DNA from: Oasisia sp. SBJ-2009
Taxonomy: Eukaryota; Annelida; Polychaeta; Sabellida; Siboglinidae
DNA: 64,000 nucleotides
Assembly: GCA_964017155.1 (NCBI GenBank)
Contig: OZ024861.1
Location: forward strand, 186,001 to 250,000
Reading direction: 5' to 3'
Below the pieces are notes generated by a model. The model worked only from the letters and a program-made list of their open reading frames with translations, searched no databases and was not told the DNA's origin. Positions 1 to 10,840 of this stretch are shown piece after piece. The position numbers were made by a program, and so were the translations under genes. Position 1 is the stretch's first letter, and each line of letters begins with the position of its first letter.

Positions 1-18
1 CTTGTACATAAGTGCCAA

Positions 19-97
19 ATAGTGAAATACTGAAAACAAATTGAGAGTATACGTGCTTTTATGAGAGATTGCGCGTGAAGGTACGCGCCCGCAATTG
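19..97 (+). repeat. Loop A of monomer (reference copy)
   Basis: This 79-nt unpaired segment lies between the cttgtacataagtgccaa and ttggcacttatgtacaag arms. It contains a mixed region with GC-rich gcgcgtgaaggtacgcgcccgc. Two head haplotypes exist across the array. H1 has ttgagagtat, agagattgcg, aaggtacgcg and gttggcactta. H2 has ttgggagtat, agagagtgcg, aagttgcgcg and gtaggcattta. The H2 end introduces two extra mismatches into the outer stem. A sub-variant of H1 carries gtacgggcccgc, creating a second gggccc in the unit. Confidence 0.88.
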
Positions 98-268
98 TTG
101 GCACTTATGTACAAGTCGGGCCCACCTCAATTTTGGTATCATAACTGTATTTTTGCCAACATTTGATACTTGATTTTGTTAATTCAATCAATTATATTCA
201 TCTTGCGCATATTTATGTTTTATATACAGCGCGTCTTAGCAGACTTTTGAGGCCGAAAAGACAGCGCG
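98..268 (+). repeat. Left arm of monomer inverted repeat (reference copy)
   Basis: This 171-nt arm is complementary to 351-521 with no net gap. By hand I count 19 mismatches when the right arm is completed with the usual cttgtacataagtgccaa. The best-conserved blocks are the outer 21 nt (ttggcacttatgtacaag plus tcg), the 23-nt block 148-170 around tttttgccaacatttg, catcttgcgc at 199-208, and the inner 43-nt block 226-268 (acagcgcgtctt through gacagcgcg) with three mismatches. Left arms of different units resemble each other far more closely than left resembles right within a unit. Confidence 0.93.
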
Positions 269-350
269 GTCGGCATAAACAAACTGTTTATCGCTCATTT
301 CATATGCTCAGCGCAGTGACATGCACCGCTGCGCTTGCGACTGGAAAAAT
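269..350 (+). repeat. Loop B of monomer (reference copy), with two small internal hairpins
   Basis: This 82-nt stretch is not part of the large stem. It contains a compact hairpin ataaaca-aac-tgtttat at 275-291 (7-bp stem, 3-nt loop). It also contains an inverted pair agcgcag (310-316) and ctgcgct (329-335) separated by 12 nt. An NdeI-type catatg lies at 301-306. Subtype differences cluster here: alpha has tatgctcag, cagtgac and ggaaaaatcg; beta has tatgcacag, cagtaac and ggcacaaatcg, one base longer; gamma has cacctcttcgc and ggcacaattcg. Confidence 0.88.
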
Positions 351-521
351 CGCGCTGTCTTTTCGACCTCAAAAGTTTGCCAAGACGCGCTGTTTATAAA
401 ACATAAATACGCGCAAGATGATTATAATTGAATAAATTAATTTAATCAAGTATCAAATGTTGGCAAAAATACTGATATAATAGCAACATTGAGGTGTTTC
501 CGACTTGTATATCAGTGCCAA
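351..521 (+). repeat. Right arm of monomer inverted repeat (reference copy)
   Basis: This is the reverse-complement partner of 98-268. It begins cgcgctgtcttttcgacctc and ends in the cttgtacataagtgcc region of the following unit. In unit 2 that end is variant (gtatatcagtgcc at 507-519), so this particular outer stem is slightly weakened. Subtype markers are tataaaac with ttataattg (alpha) versus tatagaac with ttaaaattg (beta). The terminal motif attgaggtg[gg/tt]tccgac is linked to the head of the next unit, not to the body it closes. Confidence 0.9.
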
Positions 522-3500
522 ATAGTGAAATACTGAAAACAAATTGAGAGTATACGTGCTTTTATGAGAGAGTGCGCGTGAAGTTGCGCGCCCGCAAGTG
601 TAGGCATTTATGTACAAGTCGGGCCCACCTCAATTTTGGTATTATAAATGTATCTTTGCCAACATTTGATACTTGATTTTGTTAATTCAATCAATTATAA
701 TCATCTGGCGCATATTAATGTTTTATATACAGCGCGTCTTAGCAGACTTTTGAGGTCGAAAAGACAGCGTGGTCGGCATAAACAAACTGTTTATCGCTCA
801 TTTCATATGCACAGCGCAGTAACATGCACCGCTGCGCTTGCGACTGGAAAAATCGCGCTGTCTTTTCGACCTCAAAAGTTTGCCAAGACGCGCTGTTTAT
901 AAAACATAAATACGCGCAAGATGATTATAATTGAATGAATTAATTTAATCAAGTATCAAATGTTGGTAAAAATACTGATATAATAGCAACATTGAGGTGG
1001 GTCCGACTTGTACATAAGTGCCAAATAGTGAAATACTGAAAACAAATTGGGAGTATACGTGATTTTTTGAGAGAGTGCGCGTGAAGTTGTGCGCCCGCAA
1101 GTGTAGGCATTTATGTACAAGTCGGGCCCACCTCAATTTTGGTATTATAACTGTATCTTTGCCAACATTTGATACTTGATTTTGTTAATTCAATCAATTA
1201 TATTCATCTTGCGCATATTAATGTTTTATATACAGCGCGTCTTAGCAGACTTTTGAGGTCGAAAAGACAGCGTGGTCGGCATAAACAAACTGTTTATCGC
1301 TCATTTCATATGCACAGCGCAGAAACATGCACCTCTTCGCTTGCGACTGGCACAATTCGCGCTGTCTTTTCGACCTCAAAAGTTTGCCAAGACGCGCTGT
1401 TTATAGAACATAAATACGCGCAAGATGATTAAAATTGAATGAATTAATTTAATCAAGTATCAAATGTTGGCAAAAATACTGATATAATAGCAACATTGAG
1501 GTGTTTCCGACTTGTACATAAGTGCCAAATAGTGAAATACTGAAAACAAATTGAGAGTATACGTGCTTTTATGAGAGATTGCGCGTGAAGGTACGCGCCC
1601 GCAAGTGTTGGCACTTATGTACAAGTCGGGCCCACCTCAATTTTGGTATCATAACTGTATTTTTGCCAACATTTGATACTTGATTTTGTTAATTCAATCA
1701 ATTATATTCATCTTGCGCATATTTATGTTTTATATACAGCGCGTCTTAGCAGACTTTTGAGGCCGAAAAGACAGCGCGGTCGGCATAAACAAACTGTTTA
1801 TCGCTCATTTCATATGCTCAGCGCAGTGACATGCACCGCTGCGCTTGCGACTGGAAAAATCGCGCTGTCTTTTCGACCTCAAAAGTTTGCCAAGACGCGC
1901 TGTTTATAAAACATAAATACGCGCAAGATGATTATAATTGAATGAATTAATTTAATCAAGTATCAAATGTTGGCAAAAATACTGATATAATAGCAACATT
2001 GAGGTGGGTCCGACTTGTACATAAGTGCCAAATAGTGAAATACTGAAAACAAATTGGGAGTATACGTGCTTTTATGAGAGAGTGCGCGTGAAGTTGCGCG
2101 CCCGCAAGTGTAGGCATTTATGAACAAGTCGGGCCCACCTCAATTTTGGTATTATAACTGTATCTTTGCCAACATTTGATACTTGATTTTGTTAATTCAA
2201 TCAATTATATTCATCTTGCGCATATTTATGTTTTATATACAGCGCGTCTTAGCAGACTTTTGAGGCCGAAAAGACAGCGCGGTCGGCATAAACAAACTGT
2301 TTATCGCTCATTTCATATGCTCAGCGCAGTGACATGCACCGCTGCGCTTGCGACTGGAAAAATCGCGCTGTCTTTTCGACCTCAAAAGTTTGCCAAGACG
2401 CGCTGTTTATAAAACATAAATACGCGCAAGATGATTATAATTGAATGAATTAATTTAATCAAGTATCAAATGTTGGCAAAAATACTGATATAATAGCAAC
2501 ATTGAGGTGTTTCCGACTTGTACATAAGTGCCAAATAGTGAAATACTGAAAACAAATTGAGAGTATACGTGCTTTTATGAGAGATTGCGCGTGAAGGTAC
2601 GGGCCCGCAAGTGTTGGCACTTATGTACAAGTCGGGCCCACCTCAATTTTGGTATCGTAACTGTATTTTTGCCAACATTTGATACTTGATTTTGTTAATT
2701 CAATCAATTATATTCATCTTGCGCATATTTATGTTTTATATACAGCGCGTCTTACCAGACTTTTGAGGCCGAAAAGACAGCGCGGTCGGCATAAACAAAC
2801 TGTTTATCGCTCATTTCATATGCTCAGCGCAGTAACATGCACCGCTGCGCTTGCGACTGGAAAAATCGCGCTGTCTTTTCGACCTCAAAAGTTTGCCAAG
2901 ACGCGCTGTTTATAAAACATAAATACGCGCAAGATGATTATAATTGAATGAATTAATTTAATCAAGTATCAAATGTTGGCAAAAATACTGATATAATAGC
3001 AACATTGAGGTGGGTCCGACTTGTACATAAGTGCCAAATAGTGAAATACTGAAAACAAATTGGGAGTATACGTGCTTTTATGAGAGAGTGCGCGTGAAGT
3101 TGCGCGCCCGCAAGTGTAGGCATTTATGTACAAGTCGGGCCCACCTCAATTTTGGTATTATAACTGTATCTTTGCCAACATTTGATACTTGATTTTGTTA
3201 ATTCAATCAATTATAATCATCTGGCGCATATTAATGTTTTATATACAGCGCGTCTTAGCAGACTTTTGAGGTCGAAAAGACAGCGTGGTCGGCATAAACA
3301 AACTGTTTATCGCTCATTTCATATGCACAGCGCAGTAACATGCACCGCTGCGCTTGCGACTGGCACAAATCGCGCTGTCTTTTCGACCTCAAAAGTTTGC
3401 CAAGACGCGCTGTTTATAGAACATAAATACGCGCAAGATGATTAAAATTGAATGAATTAATTTAATCAAGTATCACATGTTGGCAAAAATACTGATATAA

Positions 3501-6038
3501 TAGCAACATTGAGGTGTTTCCGACTTGTACATAAGTGCCAAATAGTGAAATACTGAAAACAAATTGAGAGTATACGTGCTTTTATGAGAGATTGCGCGTG
3601 AAGGTACGCGCCCGCAAGTGTTGGCACTTATGTACAAGTCGGGCCCACCTCAATTTTGGTATCATAACTGTATTTTTGCCAACATTTGATACTTGATTTT
3701 GTTAATTCAATCAATTATATTCATCTTGCGCATATTTATGTTTTATATACAGCGCGTCTTAGCAGACTTTTGAGGCCGAAAAGACAGCGCGGTCGGCATA
3801 AACAAACTGTTTATCGCTCATTTCATATGCTCAGCGCAGTGACAAGCACCGCTGCGCTTGCGACTCGAAAAATCGCGCTGTCTTTTCGACCTCAAAAGTT
3901 TGCCAAGACGCGCTGTTTATAAAACATAAATACGCGCAAGATGATTATAATTGAATGAATTAATTTAATCAAGTATCAAATGTTGGCAAAAATACTGATA
4001 TAATAGCAACATTGAGGTGTTTCCGACTTGTATATAAGTGCCAAATAGTGAAATACTGAAAACAAATTGAGAGTATACGTGCTTTTATGAGAGAGTGCGC
4101 GTGAAGTTGCGCGCCCGCAAGTGTAGGCATTTATGTACAAGTCGGGCCCACCTCAATTTTGGTATTATAACTGTATCTTTGCCAACATTTGATACTTGAT
4201 TTTGTTAATTCAATCAATTATAATCATCTGGCGCATATTAATGTTTTATATACAGCGCGTCTTAGCATACTTTTGAGGTCGAAAAGACAGCGTGGTCGGC
4301 ATAAACAAACTGTTTATCGCTCATTTCATATGCACAGCGCAGTAACATGCACCGCTGCGCTTGCGACTGGCACAAATCGCGCTGTCTTTTCGACCTCAAA
4401 AGTTTGCCAAGACGCGCTGTTTATAGAACATAAATACGCGCAAGATGATTAAAATTGAATGAATTAATTTAATCAAGTATCAAATGTTGGCAAAAATACT
4501 GATATAATAGCAACATTGAGGTGTTTTCGACTTGTACATAAGTGCCAAATAGTGAAATACTGAAAACAAATTGAGAGTATACGTGCTTTTATGAGAGATT
4601 GCGCGTGAAGGTACGCGCCCGCAAGTGTTGGCACTTATGTACAAGTCGGGCCCACCTCAATTTTGGTATCATAACTGTATTTTTGCCAACATTTGATACT
4701 TGATTTTGTTAATTCAATCAATTATATTCATCTTGCGCATATTTATGTTTTATATACAGCGCGTCTTAGCAGACTTTTGAGGCCGAAAAGACAGCGCGGT
4801 CGGCATAAACAAACTGTTTATCGCTCATTTCATATGCTCAGCGCAGTGACATGCACCGCTGCGCTTGCGACTGGAAAAATCGCGCTGTCTTTTCGACCTC
4901 AAAAGTTTGCCAAGACGCGCTGTTTATAAAACATAAATACGCGCAAGATGATTATAATTGAATGAATTAATTTAATCAAGTATCAAATGTTGGCAAAAAT
5001 ACTGATATAATAGCAACATTGAGGTGTTTCCGACTTGTACATAAGTGCCAAATAGTGAAATACTGAAAACAAATTGAGAGTATACGTGCTTTTATGAGAG
5101 ATTGCGCGTGAAGGTACGGGCCCGCAAGTGTTGGCACTTATGTACAAGTCGGGCCCACCTCAATTTTGGTATCGTAACTGTATTTTTGCCAACATTTGAT
5201 ACTTGATTTTGTTAATTCAATCAATTATATTCATCTTGCGCATATTTATGTTTTATATACAGCGCGTCTTAGCAGACTTTTGAGGCCGAAAAGACAGCGC
5301 GGTCGGCATAAACAAACTGTTTATCGCTCATTTCATATGCTCAGCGCAGTGACATGCACCGCTGCGCTTGCGACTGGAAAAATCGCGCTGTCTTTTCGAC
5401 CTCAAAAGTTTGCCAAGACGCGCTGTTTATAAAACATAAATACGCGCAAGATGATTATAATTGAATGAATTAATTTAATCAAGTATCAAATGTTGGCAAA
5501 AATACTGATATAATAGCAACATTGAGGTGTTTCCGACTTGTACATAAGTGCCAAATAGTGAAATACTGAAAACAAATTGAGAGTATACGTGCTTTTATGA
5601 GAGATTGCGCGTGAAGGTACGGGCCCGCAAGTGTTGGCACTTATGTACAAGTCGGGCCCACCTCAATTTTGGTATCGTAACTGTATTTTTGCCAACATTT
5701 GATACTTGATTTTGTTAATTCAATCAATTATATTCATCTTGCGCATATTTATGTTTTATATACAGCGCGTCTTAGCAGACTTTTGAGGCCGAAAAGACAG
5801 CGCGGTCGGCATAAACAAACTGTTTATCGCTCATTTCATATGCTCAGCGCAATGACATGCACCGCTGCGCTTGCGGCTGGAAAAATCGCGCTGTCTTTTC
5901 GACCTCAAAAGTTTGCCAAGACGCGCTGTTTATAAAACATAAATACGCGCAAGATGATTATAATTGAATGAATTAATTTAATCAAGTATCAACTGTTGGT
6001 AAAATACTGATATAATAGCAACATTGAGGTGGGTCCGA

Positions 6039-7341
6039 CTTGTACATAAGTGCCAAATAGTGAAATACTGAAAACAAATTGGGAGTATACGTGCTTTTAT
6101 GAGAGAGTGCGCGTGAAGTTGCGCGCCCGCAAGTGTAGGCATTTATGTACAAGTCGGGCCCACCTCAATTTTGGTATTATAACTGTATCTTTGCCAACAT
6201 TTGATACTTGATTTTGTTAATTCAATCAATTATAATCATCTTGCGCATATTAATGTTTTATATACAGCGCGTCTTAGCAGACTTTTGAGGTCGAAAAGAC
6301 AGCGTGGTCGGCATAAACAAACTGTTTATCGCTCATTTCATATGCACAGCGCAGTAACATGCACCGCTGCGCTTGCGACTGGCACAAATCGCGCTGTCTT
6401 TTCGACCTCAAAAGTTTGCCAAGACGCGCTGTTTATAAAACATAAATACGCGCAAGATGATTAAAATTGAATGATTTAATTTAATCAAGTATCAAATGTT
6501 GGCAAAAATACTGATATAATAGCAACATTGAGGTTTTTCCGACTTGTACATAAGTGCCAAATAGTGAAATACTGAAAACAAATTGAGAGTATACGTGATT
6601 TTATTTATGAGAGAGTGCGCGTGAAGGTACGCGCCCGCAAGTGTTGGCACTTATGTACAAGTCGGGCCCACCTCAATTTTGGTATTATAACTGTATTTTT
6701 GCCAACATTTGATACTTGATTTTGTTAATTCAATCAATTATATTCATCTTGCGCATATTAATGTTTTATATACAGCGCGTCTTAGCAAACTTTTGAGGTC
6801 GAAAAGACAGCGTGGTCGGCATAAACAAACTGTTTATCGCTAATTTCATATGCACAGCGCAGTAACATGCACCTCTTCGCTTGCGACTGGCACAATTCGC
6901 GCTGTCTTTTCGACCTCAAAAGTTTGCCAAGACGCGCTGTTTATAAAACATAAATACGCGCAAGATGATTATAATTGAATGAATTAATTTAATCAAATAT
7001 CAAATGTTGGCAAAAATACTGATATAATAGCAACATTGAGGTGGGTCCGACTTGTACATAAGTGCCAAATAGTGAAATACTGAAAACAAATTGAGAGTAT
7101 ACGTGGTCGGCATAAACAAACTGTTTATCGCTCATTTCATATGCACAGCGCAGTAACATGCACCTCTGCGCTTGCGACTGGCACAATTCGCGCTGTCTTT
7201 TCGACCTCAAAAGTTTGCCAAGACGCGCTGTTTATAAAACATAAATACGCGCAAGATGATTATAATTGAATGAATTAATTTAATCAAGTATCAAATGTTG
7301 GTAAAAATACTGATATAATAGCAACATTGAGGTGGGTCCGA
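6039..7341 (+). repeat. 1303-bp block, copy 1 (504 + 508 + 291 bp units)
   Basis: The block comprises a full unit (6039-6542), a 508-bp unit (6543-7050) and a truncated 291-bp unit (7051-7341). The same three-unit series repeats immediately as 7342-8644. The 508-bp unit carries a four-base expansion, gattttatttatgag in place of gcttttatgag. Copy 1 and copy 2 differ at scattered bases, notably in the truncated unit, where copy 1 has a gamma-like tail and copy 2 a beta-like tail (tatagaac). Confidence 0.93.
7051..7341 (+). repeat. Truncated satellite unit, 213-bp internal deletion
   Basis: The sequence runs tatacgtg directly into gtcggcataaac at 7099-7113. In full units these are separated by 213 bp (phase 56 to 268). 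The four bases cgtg occur at both ends of the lost segment in units whose body has gcgtgg, so the junction lies in a 4-bp microhomology. The deletion removes the 3' part of loop A and the whole left arm. This leaves one arm, so the unit cannot form the usual dumbbell. Confidence 0.93.
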
Positions 7342-8644
7342 CTTGTACATAAGTGCCAAACAGTGAAATACTGAAAACAAATTGAGAGTATACGTGCTTT
7401 TATGAGAGAGTGCGCGTGAAGTTGCGCGCCCGCAAGTGTAGGCATTTATGTACAAGTTGGGCCCACCTCAATGTTGGTATTATAACTGTATCTTTGCCAA
7501 CATTTGATACTTGATTTTGTTAATTCAATCAATTATAATCATCTGGCGCATATTAATGTTTTATATACAGCGCGTCTTAGCAGACTTTTGAGGTCGAAAA
7601 GACAGCGTGGTCGGCATAAACAAACTGTTTATCGCTCATTTCATATGCACAGCGCAGTAACATGCACCGCTGCGCTTGCGACTGGCACAAATCGCGCTGT
7701 CTTTTCGACCTCAAAAGTTTGCCAAGACGCGCTGTTTATAAAACATAAATACGCGCAAGATGATTAAAATTGAATGATTTAATTTAATCAAGTATCAAAT
7801 GTTGGCAAAAATACTGATATAATAGCAACATTGAGGTTTTTCCGACTTGTACATAAGTGCCAAATAGTGAAATACTGAAAACAAATTGAGAGTATACGTG
7901 ATTTTATTTATGAGAGAGTGCGCGTGAAGGTACGCGCCCGCAAGTGTTGGCACTTATGTACAAGTCGGGCCCACCTCAATTTTGGTATTATAACTGTATT
8001 TTTGCCAACATTTGATACTTGATTTTGTTAATTCAATCAATAATATTCATCTTGCGCATATTAATGTTTTATATACAGCGTGTCTTAGCAAACTTTTGAG
8101 GTCGAAAAGACAGCGTGGTCGGCATAAACAAACTGTTTATCGCTAATTTCATATGCACAGCGCAGTAACATGCACCTCTTCGCTTGCGACTGGCACAATT
8201 CGCGCTGTCTTTTCGACCTCAAAAGTTTGCCAAGACGCGCTGTTTATAAAACATAAATACGCGCAAGATGATTATAATTGAATGAATTAATTTAATCAAA
8301 TATCAAATGTTGGCAAAAATACTGATATAATAGCAACATTGAGGTGGGTCCGACTTGTACATAAGTGCCAAATAGTGAAATACTGAAAACAAATTGAGAG
8401 TATACGTGGTCGGCATAAACAAACTGTTTATCGCTCATTTCATATGCACAGCGCAGTAACATGCACCGCTGCGCTTGCGACTGGCACAAATCGCGCTGTC
8501 TTTTCGACCTCAAAAGTTTGCCAAGACGCGCTGTTTATAGAACATAAATACGCGCAAGATGATTAAAATTGAATGAATTAATTTAATCAAGTATCAAATG
8601 TTGGCAAAAATACTGATATAATAGCAACATTGAGGTGTTTCCGA
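7342..8644 (+). repeat. 1303-bp block, copy 2 (504 + 508 + 291 bp units)
   Basis: Units are 7342-7845, 7846-8353 and 8354-8644, matching the order and lengths of 6039-7341. Copy-specific changes include gccaaacagtg near 7355-7365, gtacaagttggg near 7450-7461, caatgttgg near 7469-7477 and ataatattc near 8040-8048. The tail of the truncated unit (after about 8466) switches to beta type, which suggests conversion or an exchange at the right boundary. Confidence 0.93.
8354..8644 (+). repeat. Truncated satellite unit, same 213-bp deletion (second copy)
   Basis: The deletion junction is identical to that at 7051-7341 (tatacgtg joined to gtcggcat at 8402-8416), so the event happened once and was then duplicated with the 1303-bp block. 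The downstream half is beta-like (ggcacaaatcg, tatagaac, ttaaaattg), while the first copy is gamma/alpha-like there. Confidence 0.93.
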
Positions 8645-10840
8645 CTTGTACATAAGTGCCAAATAGTGAAATACTGAAAACAAATTGAGAGTATACGTGC
8701 TTTTATGAGAGATTGCGCGTGAAGGTACGCGCCCGCAATTGTTGGCACTTATGTACAAGTCGGGCCCACCTCAATTTTGGTATCATAACTGTATTTTTGC
8801 CAACATTTGATACTTGATTTTGTTAATTCAATCAATTATATTCATCTTGCGCATATTTATGTTTTATATACAGCGCGTCTTAGCAGACTTTTGAGGCCGA
8901 AAAGACAGCGCGGTCGGCATAAACAAACTGTTTATCGCTCATTTCATATGCTCAGCGCAGTGACATGCACCGCTGCGCTTGCGACTGGAAAAATCGCGCT
9001 GTCTTTTCGACCTCAAAAGTTTGCCAAGACGCGCTGTTTATAAAACATAAATACGCGCAAGATGATTATAATTGAATGAATTAATTTAATCAAGTATCAA
9101 ATGTTGGCAAAAATACTGATATAATAGCAACATTGAGGTGTTTCCGACTTGTATATCAGTGCCAAATAGTGAAATACTGAAAACAAATTGAGAGTATACG
9201 TGCTTTTATGAGAGAGTGCGCGTGAAGTTGCGCGCCCGCAAGTGTAGGCATTTATGTACAAGTCGGGCCCACCTCAATTTTGGTATTATAAATGTATCTT
9301 TGCCAACATTTGATACTTGATTTTGTTAATTCAATCAATTATAATCATCTGGCGCATATTAATGTTTTATATACAGCGCGTCTTAGCAGACTTTTGAGGT
9401 CGAAAAGACAGCGTGGTCGGCATAAACAAACTGTTTATCGCTCATTTCATATGCACAGCGCAGTAACATGCACCGCTGCGCTTGCGACTGGAAAAATCGC
9501 GCTGTCTTTTCGACCTCAAAAGTTTGCCAAGACGCGCTGTTTATAAAACATAAATACGCGCAAGATGATTATAATTGAATGAATTAATTTAATCAAGTAT
9601 CAAATGTTGGTAAAAATACTGATATAATAGCAACATTGAGGTGGGTCCGACTTGTACATAAGTGCCAAATAGTGAAATACTGAAAACAAATTGGGAGTAT
9701 ACGTGCTTTTATGAGAGAGTGCGCGTGAAGTTGCGCGCCCGCAAGTGTAGGCATTTATGTACAAGTCGGGCCCACCTCAATTTTGGTATTATAACTGTAT
9801 CTTTGCCAACATTTGATACTTGATTTTGTTAATTCAATCAATTATATTCATCTTGCGCATATTAATGTTTTATATACAGCGCGTCTTAGCAGACTTTTGA
9901 GGTCGAAAAGACAGCGTGGTCGGCATAAACAAACTGTTTATCGCTCATTTCATATGCACAGCGCAGAAACATGCACCTCTTCGCTTGCGACTGGCACAAT
10001 TCGCGCTGTCTTTTCGACCTCAAAAGTTTGCCAAGACGCGCTGTTTATAGAACATAAATACGCGCAAGATGATTAAAATTGAATGAATTAATTTAATCAA
10101 GTATCAAATGTTGGCAAAAATACTGATATAATAGCAACATTGAGGTGTTTCCGACTTGTACATAAGTGCCAAATAGTGAAATACTGAAAACAAATTGAGA
10201 GTATACGTGCTTTTATGAGAGATTGCGCGTGAAGGTACGCGCCCGCAAGTGTTGGCACTTATGTACAAGTCGGGCCCACCTCAATTTTGGTATCATAACT
10301 GTATTTTTGCCAACATTTGATACTTGATTTTGTTAATTCAATCAATTATATTCATCTTGCGCATATTTATGTTTTATATACAGCGCGTCTTAGCAGACTT
10401 TTGAGGCCGAAAAGACAGCGCGGTCGGCATAAACAAACTGTTTATCGCTCATTTCATATGCTCAGCGCAGTGACATGCACCGCTGCGCTTGCGACTGGAA
10501 AAATCGCGCTGTCTTTTCGACCTCAAAAGTTTGCCAAGACGCGCTGTTTATAAAACATAAATACGCGCAAGATGATTATAATTGAATGAATTAATTTAAT
10601 CAAGTATCAAATGTTGGCAAAAATACTGATATAATAGCAACATTGAGGTGGGTCCGACTTGTACATAAGTGCCAAATAGTGAAATACTGAAAACAAATTG
10701 GGAGTATACGTGCTTTTATGAGAGAGTGCGCGTGAAGTTGCGCGCCCGCAAGTGTAGGCATTTATGAACAAGTCGGGCCCACCTCAATTTTGGTATTATA
10801 ACTGTATCTTTGCCAACATTTGATACTTGATTTTGTTAAT
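8645..10840 (+). repeat. Diverged duplicate of 1-2.2 kb (offset 8644)
   Basis: Unit starts 8645, 9148, 9651, 10155 and 10658 correspond to 1, 504, 1007, 1511 and 2014. Shared private markers are gcaattgttgg (first unit), gtatatcagtgcc and tataaatg (second), cagaaacatgcacctcttcgc (third) and tttatgaacaag (fifth). The match ends inside the fifth unit, whose body is alpha at 2014 but beta at 10658. Differences include the aataaatt base near 433 and three changes in the loop A of the unit at 1007. Confidence 0.85.

Larger units (their letters stand above)
1..503 (+). repeat. Reference monomer (unit 1), two-axis inverted-repeat satellite unit
   Basis: Unit 1 is H1-alpha type and 503 bp long. In order it holds the 5' flank of loop A (1-18), loop A (19-97), the left arm (98-268), loop B (269-350) and most of the right arm (351-503). 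The right arm is completed by the first 18 bases of the next unit. Positions p and 116-p pair around the loop A axis; positions p and 619-p pair around the loop B axis. The two relations describe one continuous stem shared by two loops. Private features are gcaattg at 91-97 (also in the unit at 8645) and gaataaatt near 430-438 where other units have gaatgaatt. Confidence 0.93.
1..6038 (+). repeat. Heterogeneous monomer block, units 1-12
   Basis: Unit starts are 1, 504, 1007, 1511, 2014, 2517, 3020, 3524, 4027, 4531, 5034 and 5537. Types are mixed: H1-alpha (1, 1511, 2517, 3524, 4531, 5034, 5537), an H2 mosaic with beta front and alpha tail (504), H2-gamma (1007), H2-alpha (2014), H2-beta (3020, 4027). 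The unit at 5537 is 502 bp because of a one-base loss in ggtaaaatac. Private markers include cttaccagac in 2517, gacaagcacc and gactcgaaa in 3524, agcatac in 4027 and gcggctgg in 5537. No regular trimer phase is kept, in contrast to the zone after 18.2 kb. Confidence 0.88.

Noticed and set aside
211..230. TATA-like motif (gttttatatacagc) as a promoter in each unit
   Set aside because: It sits in the palindrome arm of AT-rich DNA, its mirror (gtttataaaac) occurs in the other arm, and no transcript start or coding sequence follows.
163..399. Recurring 78-codon open frame in alpha units (and 87-89-codon versions in beta and gamma units)
   Set aside because: The frame starts at TTG with no ATG, has no recognisable domain, changes its C-terminus with the one-base subtype indel (ggaaaaatcg/ggcacaaatcg), and lies across the palindrome arm, loop B and second arm. 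Its repetition only reflects repetition of the DNA.
648..902. 84-codon frame beginning at a true ATG (also at 9292, 11306 and 13822)
   Set aside because: The ATG arises from one substitution (tataaatg for tataactg) in a few units, in the same frame as the TTG-start frames. There is no independent coding signal.
6989..7210. Minus-strand open frames of 63-73 codons (945-1136, 6989-7210, 8292-8513)
   Set aside because: They depend on subtype substitutions or on the 213-bp deletion junction and have no domain. They are open by chance in a few units only.
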